DNA from: Xylanibacter ruminicola Ga6B6
GTDB lineage: Bacteria > Bacteroidota > Bacteroidia > Bacteroidales > Bacteroidaceae
Direction of reading: 5' to 3'
Assembly (NCBI RefSeq): GCF_000687715.1
Contig: NZ_JHXD01000009.1
Location: 1 to 64,000 of the forward strand
Length of the DNA: 64,000 bases
Below are positions 25,123 through 34,587 of this stretch, piece by piece. The translations under genes and the position numbers were made by a program. The notes under the pieces are model-generated. The model ran no database searches and was not told where the DNA came from. It saw nothing but the letters and a program-made list of their open reading frames with translations. The stretch's first letter is position 1, and every line of letters starts with the position of its first letter.

Positions 25123-26526
25123 ATGAATAGAAGTACAATTACTATTGCGTTTGCTGCCTGCGCAATGATGGCACAGGCGCAGACACAGGGTGGAGGCATC
25201 TCTGCCCAGATGTTACAGGAAATCCAGAAGGAACAGAAACAGTGTGGTAAGGAGCGTGTTATCGCCAATGCCATCTATGGTATGAGCATTGATGCGCTGG
25301 CCAAGAACTACAAGGTGGCCGCCCTGCCTATCGACACTCATTTCTCGGTTGAAACCCGTAAGCAGTCGATTACCGATCAGAAATCATCTGGCCGTTGCTG
25401 GATGTTCAGCGGACTGAACGTGCTGCGTTCAAACTATATGGCTCAGGCCGATTCTGTAAGCATCGAGTTCTCACAGGCTTATCTGTTCTTCTGGGATCAG
25501 TTGGAGAAGTCGAACCTGATGCTTCAGGGCGTGATTGATACTGCCAAGAAGCCTATGGACGATCAGCGTGTGCAGTTCTTCTTCCAGTCGCCTATTGGTG
25601 ATGGTGGTACTTTCTGCGGTGTGGCCGACCTGGCACCCAAATACGGACTGGTTCCCTCAGAGATCATGCCTGAGAGCTTTACTAGCGAGAACACCTCGAA
25701 GGCTCGCAGTCTGATTTCGTCGAAACTGCGTGAGTTTGGACTCCAGCTGCGTGATATGGTAGCTAAGAAAAAGAGTGCTGCCGATATCCAGAAGGCAAAG
25801 ACCGAGATGCTGGCTCAGATCTATCGTATGCTGAAGCTGACACTGGGCGTTCCCGTTGAGAAGTTCACCTATGCTTTCCACGATAAGAACGGTCGCCAGT
25901 TAGGCGAAGCCAAGGAGTACACCCCACTGAGTTTCTATCAGGAGGTAGTAGGTGGCGAGCTGAACGGCACCTTTATCATGGTGATGAACGACCCACGTCG
26001 TGAGTACTACAAGACTTACGAGGTAGAGTACGATCGCCACACCTATGATGGAAGCAACTGGCGCTATCTGAACCTGCCTATGGAGGAGATTGAGCAGCTG
26101 GCTATCGCCTCGCTGAAGGATGGCCGTAAGATGTACAGCTCGTACGATGTTGGCAAACTGCTGGATCGTAAACGTGGCTATGCTTCGTTAGATAATTTCG
26201 ACTACGGATCGGTATTCGGAACCACCTTTAAGATGGACAAGGCTCAGCGTATTTCTACCTTTGACAGTGGTTCTACCCACGCTATGACGTTGACTGCTGT
26301 CGACCTGGATAAGCAGGGCAAACCCATTAAGTGGAAGGTTGAGAACTCGTGGGGTGCTACCAACGGTCAGCAGGGCTGCCTGATTATGACTGCCGACTGG
26401 TTCCGTGAGTATATGTTCCGACTGGTTGTAAATAAAAAGTATGTTTCAGAGAAGTTGCTGAAGGCATACAACACCAAGCCAGTAATGGTAATGCCCGAGG
26501 ACCCATTGTTCTTGCCCGATGAGTAA
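25123..26526 (+). CDS. secreted C1-family aminopeptidase (PepC/bleomycin hydrolase-like)
   Basis: 467 residues. Signal peptide TITIAFAACAMMAQAQ. Catalytic Cys92 in QKSSGRCWMFSGLNVLR, His in GSTHAMTLTAVDL and Asn in KVENSWGATNG make the full papain-like triad. Length and the MTADWFREYMFRLVVNKKYV end match PepC/BLMH. In contrast to cytoplasmic PepC it carries an export signal. Overlaps the following SDR gene by 8 nt. Confidence 0.92.
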   Translation: MNRSTITIAFAACAMMAQAQTQGGGISAQMLQEIQKEQKQCGKERVIANAIYGMSIDALAKNYKVAALPIDTHFSVETRKQSITDQKSSGRCWMFSGLNVLRSNYMAQADSVSIEFSQAYLFFWDQLEKSNLMLQGVIDTAKKPMDDQRVQFFFQSPIGDGGTFCGVADLAPKYGLVPSEIMPESFTSENTSKARSLISSKLREFGLQLRDMVAKKKSAADIQKAKTEMLAQIYRMLKLTLGVPVEKFTYAFHDKNGRQLGEAKEYTPLSFYQEVVGGELNGTFIMVMNDPRREYYKTYEVEYDRHTYDGSNWRYLNLPMEEIEQLAIASLKDGRKMYSSYDVGKLLDRKRGYASLDNFDYGSVFGTTFKMDKAQRISTFDSGSTHAMTLTAVDLDKQGKPIKWKVENSWGATNGQQGCLIMTADWFREYMFRLVVNKKYVSEKLLKAYNTKPVMVMPEDPLFLPDE

Positions 26527-27226
26527 AGCTATTATTGTAGGCGCCTCATCAGGTATCGGACTCGAAGTGGCCCGTCTATTCATCCAGCGAGGCTGGACGG
26601 TAGGCGTGGCCGCTCGTCGTTTAGACCTGTTGCAAACCATTGGCGCCGCCGATGTGGAGCAGATTGATGTAACCAGTGCTGATGCACCCGATAAGCTGAT
26701 GCAGCTGGTTGAGCGTTTGGGGGGAATGGATTTGTTTTTCTATGCTTCGGGTATCGGAAAGCAGAACCGTGAACTAACGCCCGATATCGAGTTGGCTACT
26801 GTTGAGACCAATGGCTTGGGCTTTACCCGTATGATAGGCTGTGCCTATCGCTATTTTGCCCAGCAGGGCAGGGGACATATCGCTGCTATCACCTCTATCG
26901 CTGGTACCAAAGGACTTGGTCCGGCACCAGCCTATTCGGCAACCAAAGCCATGCAGAATGTGTATCTGCAGGCTTTAGAGCAGCAGGCCAACGCCCGAAA
27001 GCTCGATATCAGGTTTACCGATATCCGTCCTGGTTTTGTGGATACGGCCCTGTTGAGTGGTACGTTCCACTATCCCATGATGCTGAAGCCACAGGCTGTG
27101 GCACGCGAGATTGTGAGTGCCATCGAACATCATAAGCACATTCGTGTGATCGACTGGAAATATCGCATCCTGACTGCCGTTTGGCGCAGAATACCCAGAT
27201 GCATCTGGCGTAGAATCAAATTGTAA
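26519..27226 (+). CDS. short-chain dehydrogenase/reductase
   Basis: 235 residues. AIIVGASSGIGLEVARLF (cofactor motif), FFYASGIGKQN, catalytic Ser in AITSIAGTKG and Tyr-x3-Lys in YSATKAM. Ends with a basic, Trp-rich C-terminus (VWRRIPRCIWRRIKL) that may touch the membrane. Substrate unknown; coupled to the upstream peptidase by overlap. Confidence 0.9.
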   Translation: MSKAIIVGASSGIGLEVARLFIQRGWTVGVAARRLDLLQTIGAADVEQIDVTSADAPDKLMQLVERLGGMDLFFYASGIGKQNRELTPDIELATVETNGLGFTRMIGCAYRYFAQQGRGHIAAITSIAGTKGLGPAPAYSATKAMQNVYLQALEQQANARKLDIRFTDIRPGFVDTALLSGTFHYPMMLKPQAVAREIVSAIEHHKHIRVIDWKYRILTAVWRRIPRCIWRRIKL

Positions 27227-27253
27227 AATCGATTAAAACTAAACTATATTATA

Positions 27254-27700
27254 ATGAATAAGGTAGAGAAATACCAGTTGCTGCAGCAGCAGATCAAGGC
27301 GCTGAGCGCTGGTGAGACCGATCAGGTGGCTGTGATGGCTAATGTGGCTGCAGCCATATATTTGGAGATGGGATTCTGGTGGACAGGATTCTATCGTGTA
27401 CAGAACGGCGAGTTGGTACTGGGTCCATTCCAGGGACCTGTGGCCTGCATGCATATCGGCTATGGCAAGGGTGTATGCGGAACCTCGTGGAAACAGGGCG
27501 AGACCATTGTGGTGCCCGATGTAGAACAGTTCCCTGGTCATATCGCTTGCAGCAGCGAGTCGCGTTCGGAAATTGTTGTGCCAGTAAGATCGGCCGAAGG
27601 CGAAATTATAGCTGTACTCGACATCGATAGCAAGGATTTGGCAACATTCGATGAGGTTGACAAGCAGTGGCTGGAAGAGATTGTCAAGGTGTTCGAATAA
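27254..27700 (+). CDS. msrC: free methionine-R-sulfoxide reductase (GAF domain)
   Basis: 148 residues, the whole protein one GAF domain. GFWWTGFYRVQNGELVLGPFQGPVACMHI, GKGVCGTSW and HIACSSESRSEIVVP carry the three cysteines of the fRMsr active site, and VLDIDSKDLATFDEVDKQWLE closes the domain. Reduces free methionine-R-sulfoxide with thioredoxin. Confidence 0.92.
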   Translation: MNKVEKYQLLQQQIKALSAGETDQVAVMANVAAAIYLEMGFWWTGFYRVQNGELVLGPFQGPVACMHIGYGKGVCGTSWKQGETIVVPDVEQFPGHIACSSESRSEIVVPVRSAEGEIIAVLDIDSKDLATFDEVDKQWLEEIVKVFE

Positions 27701-27724
27701 AAAATAAAAAAACGCAGAGAAATT

Positions 27725-27756
27725 TTTGGCAGTGTGGGCAGAAATGCTTAAATTTG
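27725..27756 (+). promoter_or_regulatory. ilvC promoter
   Basis: TTTG (27725-27728), 20-bp spacer, TAAATTTG (27749-27756), then CACCCG. Predicted start near 27763, giving a leader of about 150 nt. Confidence 0.7.
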
Positions 27757-27762
27757 CACCCG

Positions 27763-27915
27763 ATTTAAATAGTTAACGCCCAAGTCGCATCCTCGTGTAG
27801 GGTGGGAGCGAACTGACAAGACGACGGCTCTCGGGTAGGGCTGGCACGGAACGCAGGGATTAAGTACAACTCCTTGGCAAACTTATTGGCGAGCCGAGTA
27901 AAAATTTAAAGCTAT
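27763..27915 (+). promoter_or_regulatory. structured 5' leader of ilvC, unknown class
   Basis: GC-rich leader unlike surrounding spacers, without ATG or a leader peptide. Helices visible: CATCC/GGGTG (27788-27805 region); GGGAGC (27804-27809) with GCTCTC (27827-27832); and an alternative long-range CGGCTC (27825-27830) with GAGCCG (27891-27896). The last two share bases 27827-27830 and exclude each other; the long-range one ends 19 nt before the ATG. Might be a riboswitch or protein-binding leader; I cannot match it to a known class. Confidence 0.5.
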
Positions 27916-28965
27916 ATGGCACAAATGAATTTCGGTGGCGTAACAGAAACTGTTGTCACCAGCAAAGAGTTCTCACTTGAGAAAGCACGTGAAGTATTGA
28001 AAAATGAGACCATCGCTGTAATCGGTTATGGCGTTCAGGGACCAGGCCAGGCCTGCAACCTGCGTGATAACGGATTTAATGTGATTGTGGGTCAGCGCCC
28101 TGGCAAGACCTACGACAAGGCTGTGGCCGACGGTTGGGTTCCTGGCGAGACTCTGTTCTCAATCGAGGAAGCCGCTGAGAAGGGTACTATTCTTTGCATG
28201 CTGCTCTCTGATGCTGGTCAGATTCAGCAGTGGCCCACCATCAAACAGTATCTGAAGCCTGGCAAGACTCTTTATTACAGCCACGGTTTCGCCATCAACT
28301 GGAGCGATCGTACAGGTGTAGTTCCTCCAAAGGATGTTGACGTGATTATGGTTGCACCTAAGGGTAGTGGTACCAGCCTGCGCACTATGTTCTGCGAGGG
28401 TCGTGGTTTGAACTGCTCATATGCTGTTTACCAGGATGCTACTGGTAATGCTAAGGAGAAGACTCTGGCCTTTGGTATCGGTATTGGTGCTGGATATATG
28501 TTTGAGACCACCTTCGAGCGCGAGGCTACATCAGACTTGACTGGTGAGCGTGGTTCGTTGATGGGTGCCATTCAGGGACTGCTGCTGGCTCAGTACGAGG
28601 TACTGCGCGAGCACGGACACTCTCCCTCAGAGGCTTTCAATGAAACTGTAGAGGAATTGACCCAGAGCCTTGGCCCTCTCTTCGGTGCTAAGGGTATGGA
28701 CTGGATGTATGCTAACTGCTCGACCACCGCACAGCGCGGTGCTCTCGACTGGGCTCCACGATTCCACGATGCTATCAAGCCCGTTATGGAGTGGTTGTAC
28801 TACTCGGTACAGACGGGTAACGAGGCTCAGATTACCATCGACGCTAACTCGAAGCCCGACTACCGCGCCGGACTGGAGAAAGAGTTGGAGGCTATGCGTA
28901 ATCAGGAAATGTGGCGTGCTGGCGAGACCGTACGTAAGCTGCGTCCTGAGAACCAAGACGTATAA
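27916..28965 (+). CDS. ilvC: ketol-acid reductoisomerase
   Basis: 349 residues. Cofactor loop IGYGVQGPGQACNLRDNGFNVIVGQRPG (residues 36-63), VIMVAPKGSGTSLR, and the metal-binding helices with ETTFEREATSDLTGERGSLMG and ETVEELTQS. Converts acetolactate to dihydroxyvalerate in branched-chain amino acid synthesis. Other ilv genes are not in the window. Confidence 0.95.
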   Translation: MAQMNFGGVTETVVTSKEFSLEKAREVLKNETIAVIGYGVQGPGQACNLRDNGFNVIVGQRPGKTYDKAVADGWVPGETLFSIEEAAEKGTILCMLLSDAGQIQQWPTIKQYLKPGKTLYYSHGFAINWSDRTGVVPPKDVDVIMVAPKGSGTSLRTMFCEGRGLNCSYAVYQDATGNAKEKTLAFGIGIGAGYMFETTFEREATSDLTGERGSLMGAIQGLLLAQYEVLREHGHSPSEAFNETVEELTQSLGPLFGAKGMDWMYANCSTTAQRGALDWAPRFHDAIKPVMEWLYYSVQTGNEAQITIDANSKPDYRAGLEKELEAMRNQEMWRAGETVRKLRPENQDV

Positions 28966-28972
28966 CACTACA

Positions 28973-29010
28973 ATCACGGGGGTGCACACGCATCCCCGTG
29001 ATTCATTTTT
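28973..29010 (+). terminator. ilvC terminator
   Basis: ATCACGGGG / CCCCGTGAT stem extended by TGC/GCA inside, then TTCATTTTT. Confidence 0.85.
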
Positions 29011-29019
29011 AAATATGAT

Positions 29020-29484
29020 ATGGGAAAATTAGTAATTAATTCGTACGATGAATTCGCAGCCCACTTGGGTGAGGAGCTCGGCGCTTCTGACTGGCTGCAA
29101 GTAGACCAAGACCGTATTAATCTTTTTGCCGACGCTACACTGGATCATCAGTGGATTCACGTTGACGTGGAGCGCGCCAAGAAGGAGAGTCAGTATCAGA
29201 GCACTATCGCTCACGGCTATCTGACCCTGTCGCTGTTGCCCTATATGTGGGACCAGATTATCGAGGTGAACAACATTAAGATGCTGGTTAACTACGGAAT
29301 GGACAAGATGCGATTCGGACAGCCAGTTATCACAGGCTCAAAGGTACGTTTGGTAACCAAATTGCACAACATTCAGAACCTGCGTGGTATCTGTAAGGCA
29401 GAGATTGAGTTCAGAATTGAAATCGAGGGACAGCGCAAACCCGCACTCGAGGGTATCGCATCGTTCCTGTATTATTTTAATTAA
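29020..29484 (+). CDS. MaoC-family hot-dog dehydratase
   Basis: 154 residues. The hydratase-2 motif is present: FADATLDHQWIHVDVERAKKESQYQSTIAHGYLTLSL with catalytic Asp and His. Family members hydrate trans-2-enoyl-CoA to (R)-3-hydroxyacyl-CoA. No PHA or beta-oxidation partner is nearby. Five nucleotides before the PurF paralogue. Confidence 0.9.
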   Translation: MGKLVINSYDEFAAHLGEELGASDWLQVDQDRINLFADATLDHQWIHVDVERAKKESQYQSTIAHGYLTLSLLPYMWDQIIEVNNIKMLVNYGMDKMRFGQPVITGSKVRLVTKLHNIQNLRGICKAEIEFRIEIEGQRKPALEGIASFLYYFN

Positions 29485-29489
29485 TAGGT

Positions 29490-30941
29490 ATGGGTGGATT
29501 TTTTGGAACCATTTCCACAAAGTGCTGTGTAAACGATTTGTTCTACGGCACCGATTATAATTCGCACCTGGGTACCAAGCGTGCAGGACTGGTAACATTT
29601 GATGAGGAGAAAGGTTTTAGTCGTAAAATCCATAACCTGGAGCGTGATTATTTCCGCTCTAAGTTTGAGGATGAACTCGACTCGTTTTCAGGAAAACAGG
29701 GTCTTGGCGTAATTAGCGATACCGACCCACAACCCATACTCGTTAACTCGCACTTAGGCCGCTATGCCGTAGTTACCGTAGCTAAGATTAACAACCTGGA
29801 GGAGATTGCACAAGAGCTGCTGGATCGCCGCATGCACTTTAGTGAGTACTCGGCCAATACCATCAACCAGACAGAGCTGGTGGCCCTGCTTATTAATATG
29901 GGTCGCACATTTGTTGAAGGTATCAACCTGGTTTACAAAAAGATTGAGGGATCGTGCTCGATGCTGATTCTGACCGAGAAGGGTATTATTGCTGCCCGCG
30001 ACTTCCTGGGCCGCACACCTATCGTTATCGGACAGAAGGATGGCGCCTATGCCGTAAGTAGCGAGACTACCAGTTTCCCCAATCTCGACTATAAGCGTGT
30101 TCGTGACCTTGGTCCTGGTGAGATTGTATATCTTACTGCCGATAAGCTGGAGGTACTGCAGGAGCCTTGGAAACGTGAGCAGATCTGCTCGTTCCTTTGG
30201 GTTTACTATGGTTTCCCCGCATCAGATTATAATGGTATCAACGTAGAAAACGTACGTGAGACCAATGGTAAGATGATGGGTGAGAGGGATGAAACTGAGG
30301 TTGACTGCGTTTGCGGTGTGCCCGATTCGGGTGTTGGTATGGCACTCGGTTATGCCGAGGGTAAGGGCGTACCTTACAAGCGTGCCGTATTGAAGTATAC
30401 ACCAACCTGGCCCCGTTCGTTTACTCCTGGCAACCAGGAGCGCCGTTCGCTGGTGGCTAAGATGAAACTGATACCTAACCCAGCTTTACTGAAGGATCAG
30501 CGCGTGGTATTCTGCGACGACTCTATCGTACGTGGTACACAGCTCAAGGATAACGTAAAGACTTTCTTTGAGTATGGCGCTAAAGAGGTGCATTGCCGTA
30601 TCTCTTGTCCACCACTGGTTTACGGTTGTCCATTCATCGGCTTTACCTCATCAAAGAGCGATATGGAGTTGATTACACGCCGTATCATCAAGGACTTTGA
30701 GGGCGACGATAAGAAGAATCTGGAGAAGTATGCTACCACCGATTCACCTGAGTACAAGCGTATGGTAGATGAGATTGCCAAGCGTCTGGGCCTGACCTCG
30801 CTGAAGTTTGCTAAGCTTGAGGATCTGGTTAAGAGCATTGGTATGGACAAGTGCCGCGTGTGCACACACTGCTTTGATGGCAGCAGCTACTGCCACGAGC
30901 ATGATAAAGAAGACGAGCGTCAGCTTAAGTTAGATTTCTGA
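29490..30941 (+). CDS. amidophosphoribosyltransferase paralogue lacking the N-terminal cysteine
   Basis: 483 residues with the PurF layout: Ntn amidotransferase-like domain (DLFYGTDYNSHLGTKRAGL, MLILTEKGIIAARDFLGRTPIVIG) and phosphoribosyltransferase domain with the PRPP loop VVFCDDSIVRGTQL. The protein starts MGGFFG where PurF has MCGI; the catalytic Cys that would be exposed after Met removal is Gly. Cys12 and Cys13 are too far in to act as Ntn nucleophiles. Ends in a Cys-rich tail (CRVCTHCFDGSSYCHEHD). I recall this Cys-less form from other Bacteroidales, so it is probably a conserved paralogue using ammonia or doing something else, not a damaged gene. Confidence 0.85.
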   Translation: MGGFFGTISTKCCVNDLFYGTDYNSHLGTKRAGLVTFDEEKGFSRKIHNLERDYFRSKFEDELDSFSGKQGLGVISDTDPQPILVNSHLGRYAVVTVAKINNLEEIAQELLDRRMHFSEYSANTINQTELVALLINMGRTFVEGINLVYKKIEGSCSMLILTEKGIIAARDFLGRTPIVIGQKDGAYAVSSETTSFPNLDYKRVRDLGPGEIVYLTADKLEVLQEPWKREQICSFLWVYYGFPASDYNGINVENVRETNGKMMGERDETEVDCVCGVPDSGVGMALGYAEGKGVPYKRAVLKYTPTWPRSFTPGNQERRSLVAKMKLIPNPALLKDQRVVFCDDSIVRGTQLKDNVKTFFEYGAKEVHCRISCPPLVYGCPFIGFTSSKSDMELITRRIIKDFEGDDKKNLEKYATTDSPEYKRMVDEIAKRLGLTSLKFAKLEDLVKSIGMDKCRVCTHCFDGSSYCHEHDKEDERQLKLDF

Positions 30942-30942
30942 T

Positions 30943-32850
30943 TTAAGACTTCGCGATACATCCATCCTCCAGTCGGATGATATATTCTTCGTCTGTGAGA
31001 TATTCAATTGCAGCATCGAGTTCGCTTACGGGCAGCTCGATGCTTTTTAATTCGGTAATAAAGTGGGGCTTGCCATCATCCAACAACTGCAGAATTTTCT
31101 TGGCTGCTGCATTTAGACGGGCTTCAATCACCATCCCCTCAGCGCGATGAGCCAGACAAACATCGCACTGCTCGCAATTATGATCGTTCTCCTCGCCAAA
31201 ATAGCGTAACAGCTGTCGGCTACGACACACCTTATCGTTGGTAGCGTAGCGGATCATGGCCTGAATATGTGCTTCAAACTGTACTTTGCGCTCTTCGTAC
31301 ACCTCAGGCATCAGCTGTATAAACTCCTTATCCTCGCGGCGCTGGGTGTAGCGGATGTAAGGCGTCTTTTTTTGTGGGATAAAGTGCAGGATATGGCGCT
31401 GCGACAAACTCTTAAGCACCAGATAAACCTGCTGGGGCTTTAAGTTGGTGGCCTGCGCCAGGAAAGCTTCGTCGATAAAATTGTAATCGGTAAACAGTCC
31501 GCCGTAATTGCGCAGCAGGGCTGTGATGATAGCGTCTTCGTTCGGACTGTTGTTCTCCAAACGATACAGATCGCTACGGCTCACGGTAAACTTTACGCGT
31601 GCCTTGTTGTCCTGCTCCTCAGTATATTCCAGATAGCCTGCGCGCTGCAGAATCTTAAGGGCCGAATCAACTCGGATAGGGAAGTGGTTGAAGTTGTGGC
31701 AGAACTTATCGATATTAAACTCGAACGTATGGTTAAAACCTGAGCCCACACCTATCTGATAATAATAGGCCAGATGCTCATAAACCTGGCGGATGTAATC
31801 CTTATCAGGGAAGGTGTCGGTAATGCGCTTTTTAAGTTTGGTTTCGTCGTGGCGGTTATACAAAAGTACAGCATATGCCTTGAAACCATCGCGACCAGCA
31901 CGACCTGCCTCCTGGAAATAGGCCTCGATACTATCCGGACAATCCATATGTATCACCACACGCACATCGGGCTTGTCGATACCCATGCCAAAGGCGTTGG
32001 TAGCCACCATTACACGATACTTGTTTTCCTGCCACTCGCGCTGTCGCTCATCTTTCGTGCTGGCATCAAGGCCTGCATGATAGAATGTGGCTGTAATACC
32101 AGCTTCGCTGATTATCTGTGCAAACTCCTTGGTGCGCAGGCGACTGCGGGCATACACAATAGCCGAGCCATTTACGTGTTTTAGAATGTGTATCAGCTGT
32201 TCTGTCTTATCCTCAGCGTGCCTTACCACATAAGCCAGATTCTTGCGCTCAAAACTCATCTTGAACACAGAGAAGTCGCCTGACAGTTTTGCTTGGATAT
32301 CATCAACGACCTGAGGGGTGGCAGTGGCAGTGAGTGCCAATACGGGCACACCAGGCACCAGACTGCGTATCTTTGCTATCTGCAGATAAGAGGGACGGAA
32401 ATCGTAACCCCATTGCGAAATACAGTGGGCTTCGTCAACCGTAATAAAGCTCACCTTCATGTGGTGGAGCTTGGTCTGGAACAAGTCGGATGAGAGTCGC
32501 TCTGGCGAAACATAGAGCAGCTTGATGGCGCCAAAGATGGCGTTTTCGAGTGTTACAATGATTTCCTCGTGGGTAAGTCCGCTGTAGATAGCGGCTGCTT
32601 TGATACCTCTGCGGCGCAGATTCTCAACCTGGTCTTTCATCAGGGCTATCAGAGGGGTAATTACAATGCAAGTGCCCTCGTGTGCCAAAGCTGGAACCTG
32701 GAAGGTAATGGATTTACCACCACCAGTAGGCATCAGTCCTAATGTATCGTGGCCACTACCGATAGACTCGATGATTTCGCGCTGAATACCGCGGAAATCA
32801 TCGTAGCCCCAGTAGCGATGAAGAATCTCCCTATAATTATCAATTGTCAA
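30943..32850 (-). CDS. recQ: ATP-dependent DNA helicase RecQ
   Basis: 635 residues. FRGIQREIIESIGSGHDTLGLMPTGGGKS (motifs 0 and I), VDEAHCISQWGYDFRPSY (II), the SAT-like LTATATP (III), motif VI EAGRAGRDG, then the zinc-binding domain with CEQCDVC and winged helix. No HRDC domain is evident. 3'-5' helicase of recombination and repair. Starts 15 nt after recJ; convergent with the PurF paralogue with 1 nt between the stops. Confidence 0.96.
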   Translation of the reverse strand: MTIDNYREILHRYWGYDDFRGIQREIIESIGSGHDTLGLMPTGGGKSITFQVPALAHEGTCIVITPLIALMKDQVENLRRRGIKAAAIYSGLTHEEIIVTLENAIFGAIKLLYVSPERLSSDLFQTKLHHMKVSFITVDEAHCISQWGYDFRPSYLQIAKIRSLVPGVPVLALTATATPQVVDDIQAKLSGDFSVFKMSFERKNLAYVVRHAEDKTEQLIHILKHVNGSAIVYARSRLRTKEFAQIISEAGITATFYHAGLDASTKDERQREWQENKYRVMVATNAFGMGIDKPDVRVVIHMDCPDSIEAYFQEAGRAGRDGFKAYAVLLYNRHDETKLKKRITDTFPDKDYIRQVYEHLAYYYQIGVGSGFNHTFEFNIDKFCHNFNHFPIRVDSALKILQRAGYLEYTEEQDNKARVKFTVSRSDLYRLENNSPNEDAIITALLRNYGGLFTDYNFIDEAFLAQATNLKPQQVYLVLKSLSQRHILHFIPQKKTPYIRYTQRREDKEFIQLMPEVYEERKVQFEAHIQAMIRYATNDKVCRSRQLLRYFGEENDHNCEQCDVCLAHRAEGMVIEARLNAAAKKILQLLDDGKPHFITELKSIELPVSELDAAIEYLTDEEYIIRLEDGCIAKS

Positions 32851-32865
32851 TTGTCAAATGATTAA

Positions 32866-34587
32866 TTATTCCTCAGAAGGCTGAATATCTTCTATCTGCA
32901 GCTGCACTTCAGTGCGCTTGTAGATATTATCTTCGATAGTGTAGACAATATCGAACGAACGCTTTGATTTGATGTAGCGTGCCGATGCGCTCTGTCCGAA
33001 GGCAATGCCATTGAGCACGTTGCTTGATTTAGAATCAACCAGCTCGAGTTTGATGTGCTCCTGCTGACGGCCCACTACCTTTGAGGTTCCGTAATCGTAA
33101 ACATTGCGTGTACAGAACAGTGGTTTGGGATTATCGGGACCATGAGGTGCAAACTTCTTCAGGTCGTTGTGCAGGCGCTTGGTAACATCCTTAAAGTCGA
33201 TAACCGCATCGATATCGAGTGTCGCCTCAGTCTGTTCTGGCTGAATGTGCTCCATCACGTATTTCTGGAAGCGGCTGCGGAACTCAGGGATGTTCTCGAT
33301 CTTGAGCGAAAGACCTACAGCATAGGTGTGACCGCCAAAGTTCTCAAGCAAATCGCGACAGCTCTTGATGGCATCATACACATCGTAGCCAGCCACACTG
33401 CGGGCCGAACCTGTAGCAATACCGTTGAACTTGGTGAGTACTACCGTGGGGCGGTAGTAGAGTTCGGTGAGTCGCGAAGCTACAATGCCGATTACACCCT
33501 TTTTCCAGTTCTCATCGTAAAGCACGATACTGGCGTGATGCTTCTGGCTCTCCAGCTTTTCTACAATCTGGTTGGCCTCTTCGGTCATCTGCTTGTCAAC
33601 ATCCTTACGCTGCTCGTTGTACTCGTTAATATGGTTCGCCTCGGCCAGTGCCTTGTTCAGGTCTTTCTCAACCAGCAGGTCGACAGCCTCGGTACCATTC
33701 TGCATACGTCCTGATGCATTGATACGTGGACCAATCTTGAATACGATATCACTCATGGTGATTTCGCGTCCGGTCAAGCCACAGATATCAATAATAGCCT
33801 TTAAGCCCACCGACGGGCTCTGGTTCAGCTGTTTCAGTCCGTGGTAGGCCAGAATACGGTTCTCACCCATGATAGGCACGATATCAGCTGCAATACTTAC
33901 AGCACAGAAATCGAGCAGTGGTATCAGTCGCGAGAATGGGATGCCATTGTTCTTGGCAAATGCCTGCATAAATTTAAAACCTACACCGCATCCACACAGG
34001 TCTTTGAATGGGTAGGTGGAATCTTCGCGCTTGGGGTTGAGTATCGCGACAGCATTGGGCAACTCATCATCGGGCACGTGGTGGTCGCAAATGATGAAAT
34101 CAATGCCCAGACTCTTGGCATAGGCAATCTCTTCGATGGCCTTGATACCGCAATCCAGTACAATAATGAGCTTGATGCCTTTTTCTGCAGCATAATGTAG
34201 TCCCTTCTTGCTGATACCGTATCCCTCTTCATAGCGGTCGGGGATGTAATATTCGATGTTTGAATAGAACTGCTGCAGGAATTTGTACACCAAGGCTACC
34301 GCCGTACATCCATCGACATCGTAGTCGCCGTAGACCATGATACGCTCTTTGCGCCCCATCGCATCGTTGAGCCTGTCTACCGCCACATCCATGTCGTTCA
34401 TCAGGAACGGATCTATCAGCTCGTTTAGCATCGGACGGAAGAAGCGCTTGGCAGCGCTCTCCGTTTTGATGCCTCGCTGGATAAGGAGATTGGCGAGTAT
34501 CGGACTCATGCCGATTTTCTCTCCAAGCTCCTTAGCCGCCGTCTGTTGTTCTGATGTAGGTGGTTGGTAATTCCACTTAAAATGCAT
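32866..34587 (-). CDS. recJ: single-stranded-DNA-specific exonuclease RecJ
   Basis: 573 residues. DHH-family motifs: VYGDYDVDGCTAVALVYKFL, ICDHHVPDDELPNAVAILNP, the DHHA1 domain with GVIGIVASRLTELY and GSARSVAGYDVYDAI, and an OB-type C-terminus. 5'-3' ssDNA exonuclease working with RecQ at gaps; the adjacency of recJ and recQ fits. The start overlaps the upstream peptidase stop by 1 nt. Confidence 0.96.
   Translation of the reverse strand: MHFKWNYQPPTSEQQTAAKELGEKIGMSPILANLLIQRGIKTESAAKRFFRPMLNELIDPFLMNDMDVAVDRLNDAMGRKERIMVYGDYDVDGCTAVALVYKFLQQFYSNIEYYIPDRYEEGYGISKKGLHYAAEKGIKLIIVLDCGIKAIEEIAYAKSLGIDFIICDHHVPDDELPNAVAILNPKREDSTYPFKDLCGCGVGFKFMQAFAKNNGIPFSRLIPLLDFCAVSIAADIVPIMGENRILAYHGLKQLNQSPSVGLKAIIDICGLTGREITMSDIVFKIGPRINASGRMQNGTEAVDLLVEKDLNKALAEANHINEYNEQRKDVDKQMTEEANQIVEKLESQKHHASIVLYDENWKKGVIGIVASRLTELYYRPTVVLTKFNGIATGSARSVAGYDVYDAIKSCRDLLENFGGHTYAVGLSLKIENIPEFRSRFQKYVMEHIQPEQTEATLDIDAVIDFKDVTKRLHNDLKKFAPHGPDNPKPLFCTRNVYDYGTSKVVGRQQEHIKLELVDSKSSNVLNGIAFGQSASARYIKSKRSFDIVYTIEDNIYKRTEVQLQIEDIQPSEE

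Noticed and set aside
30943..34587. recJ-recQ pair as a defence island
   Set aside because: Both are standard repair genes in a housekeeping run; no defence-specific domain adjoins them.
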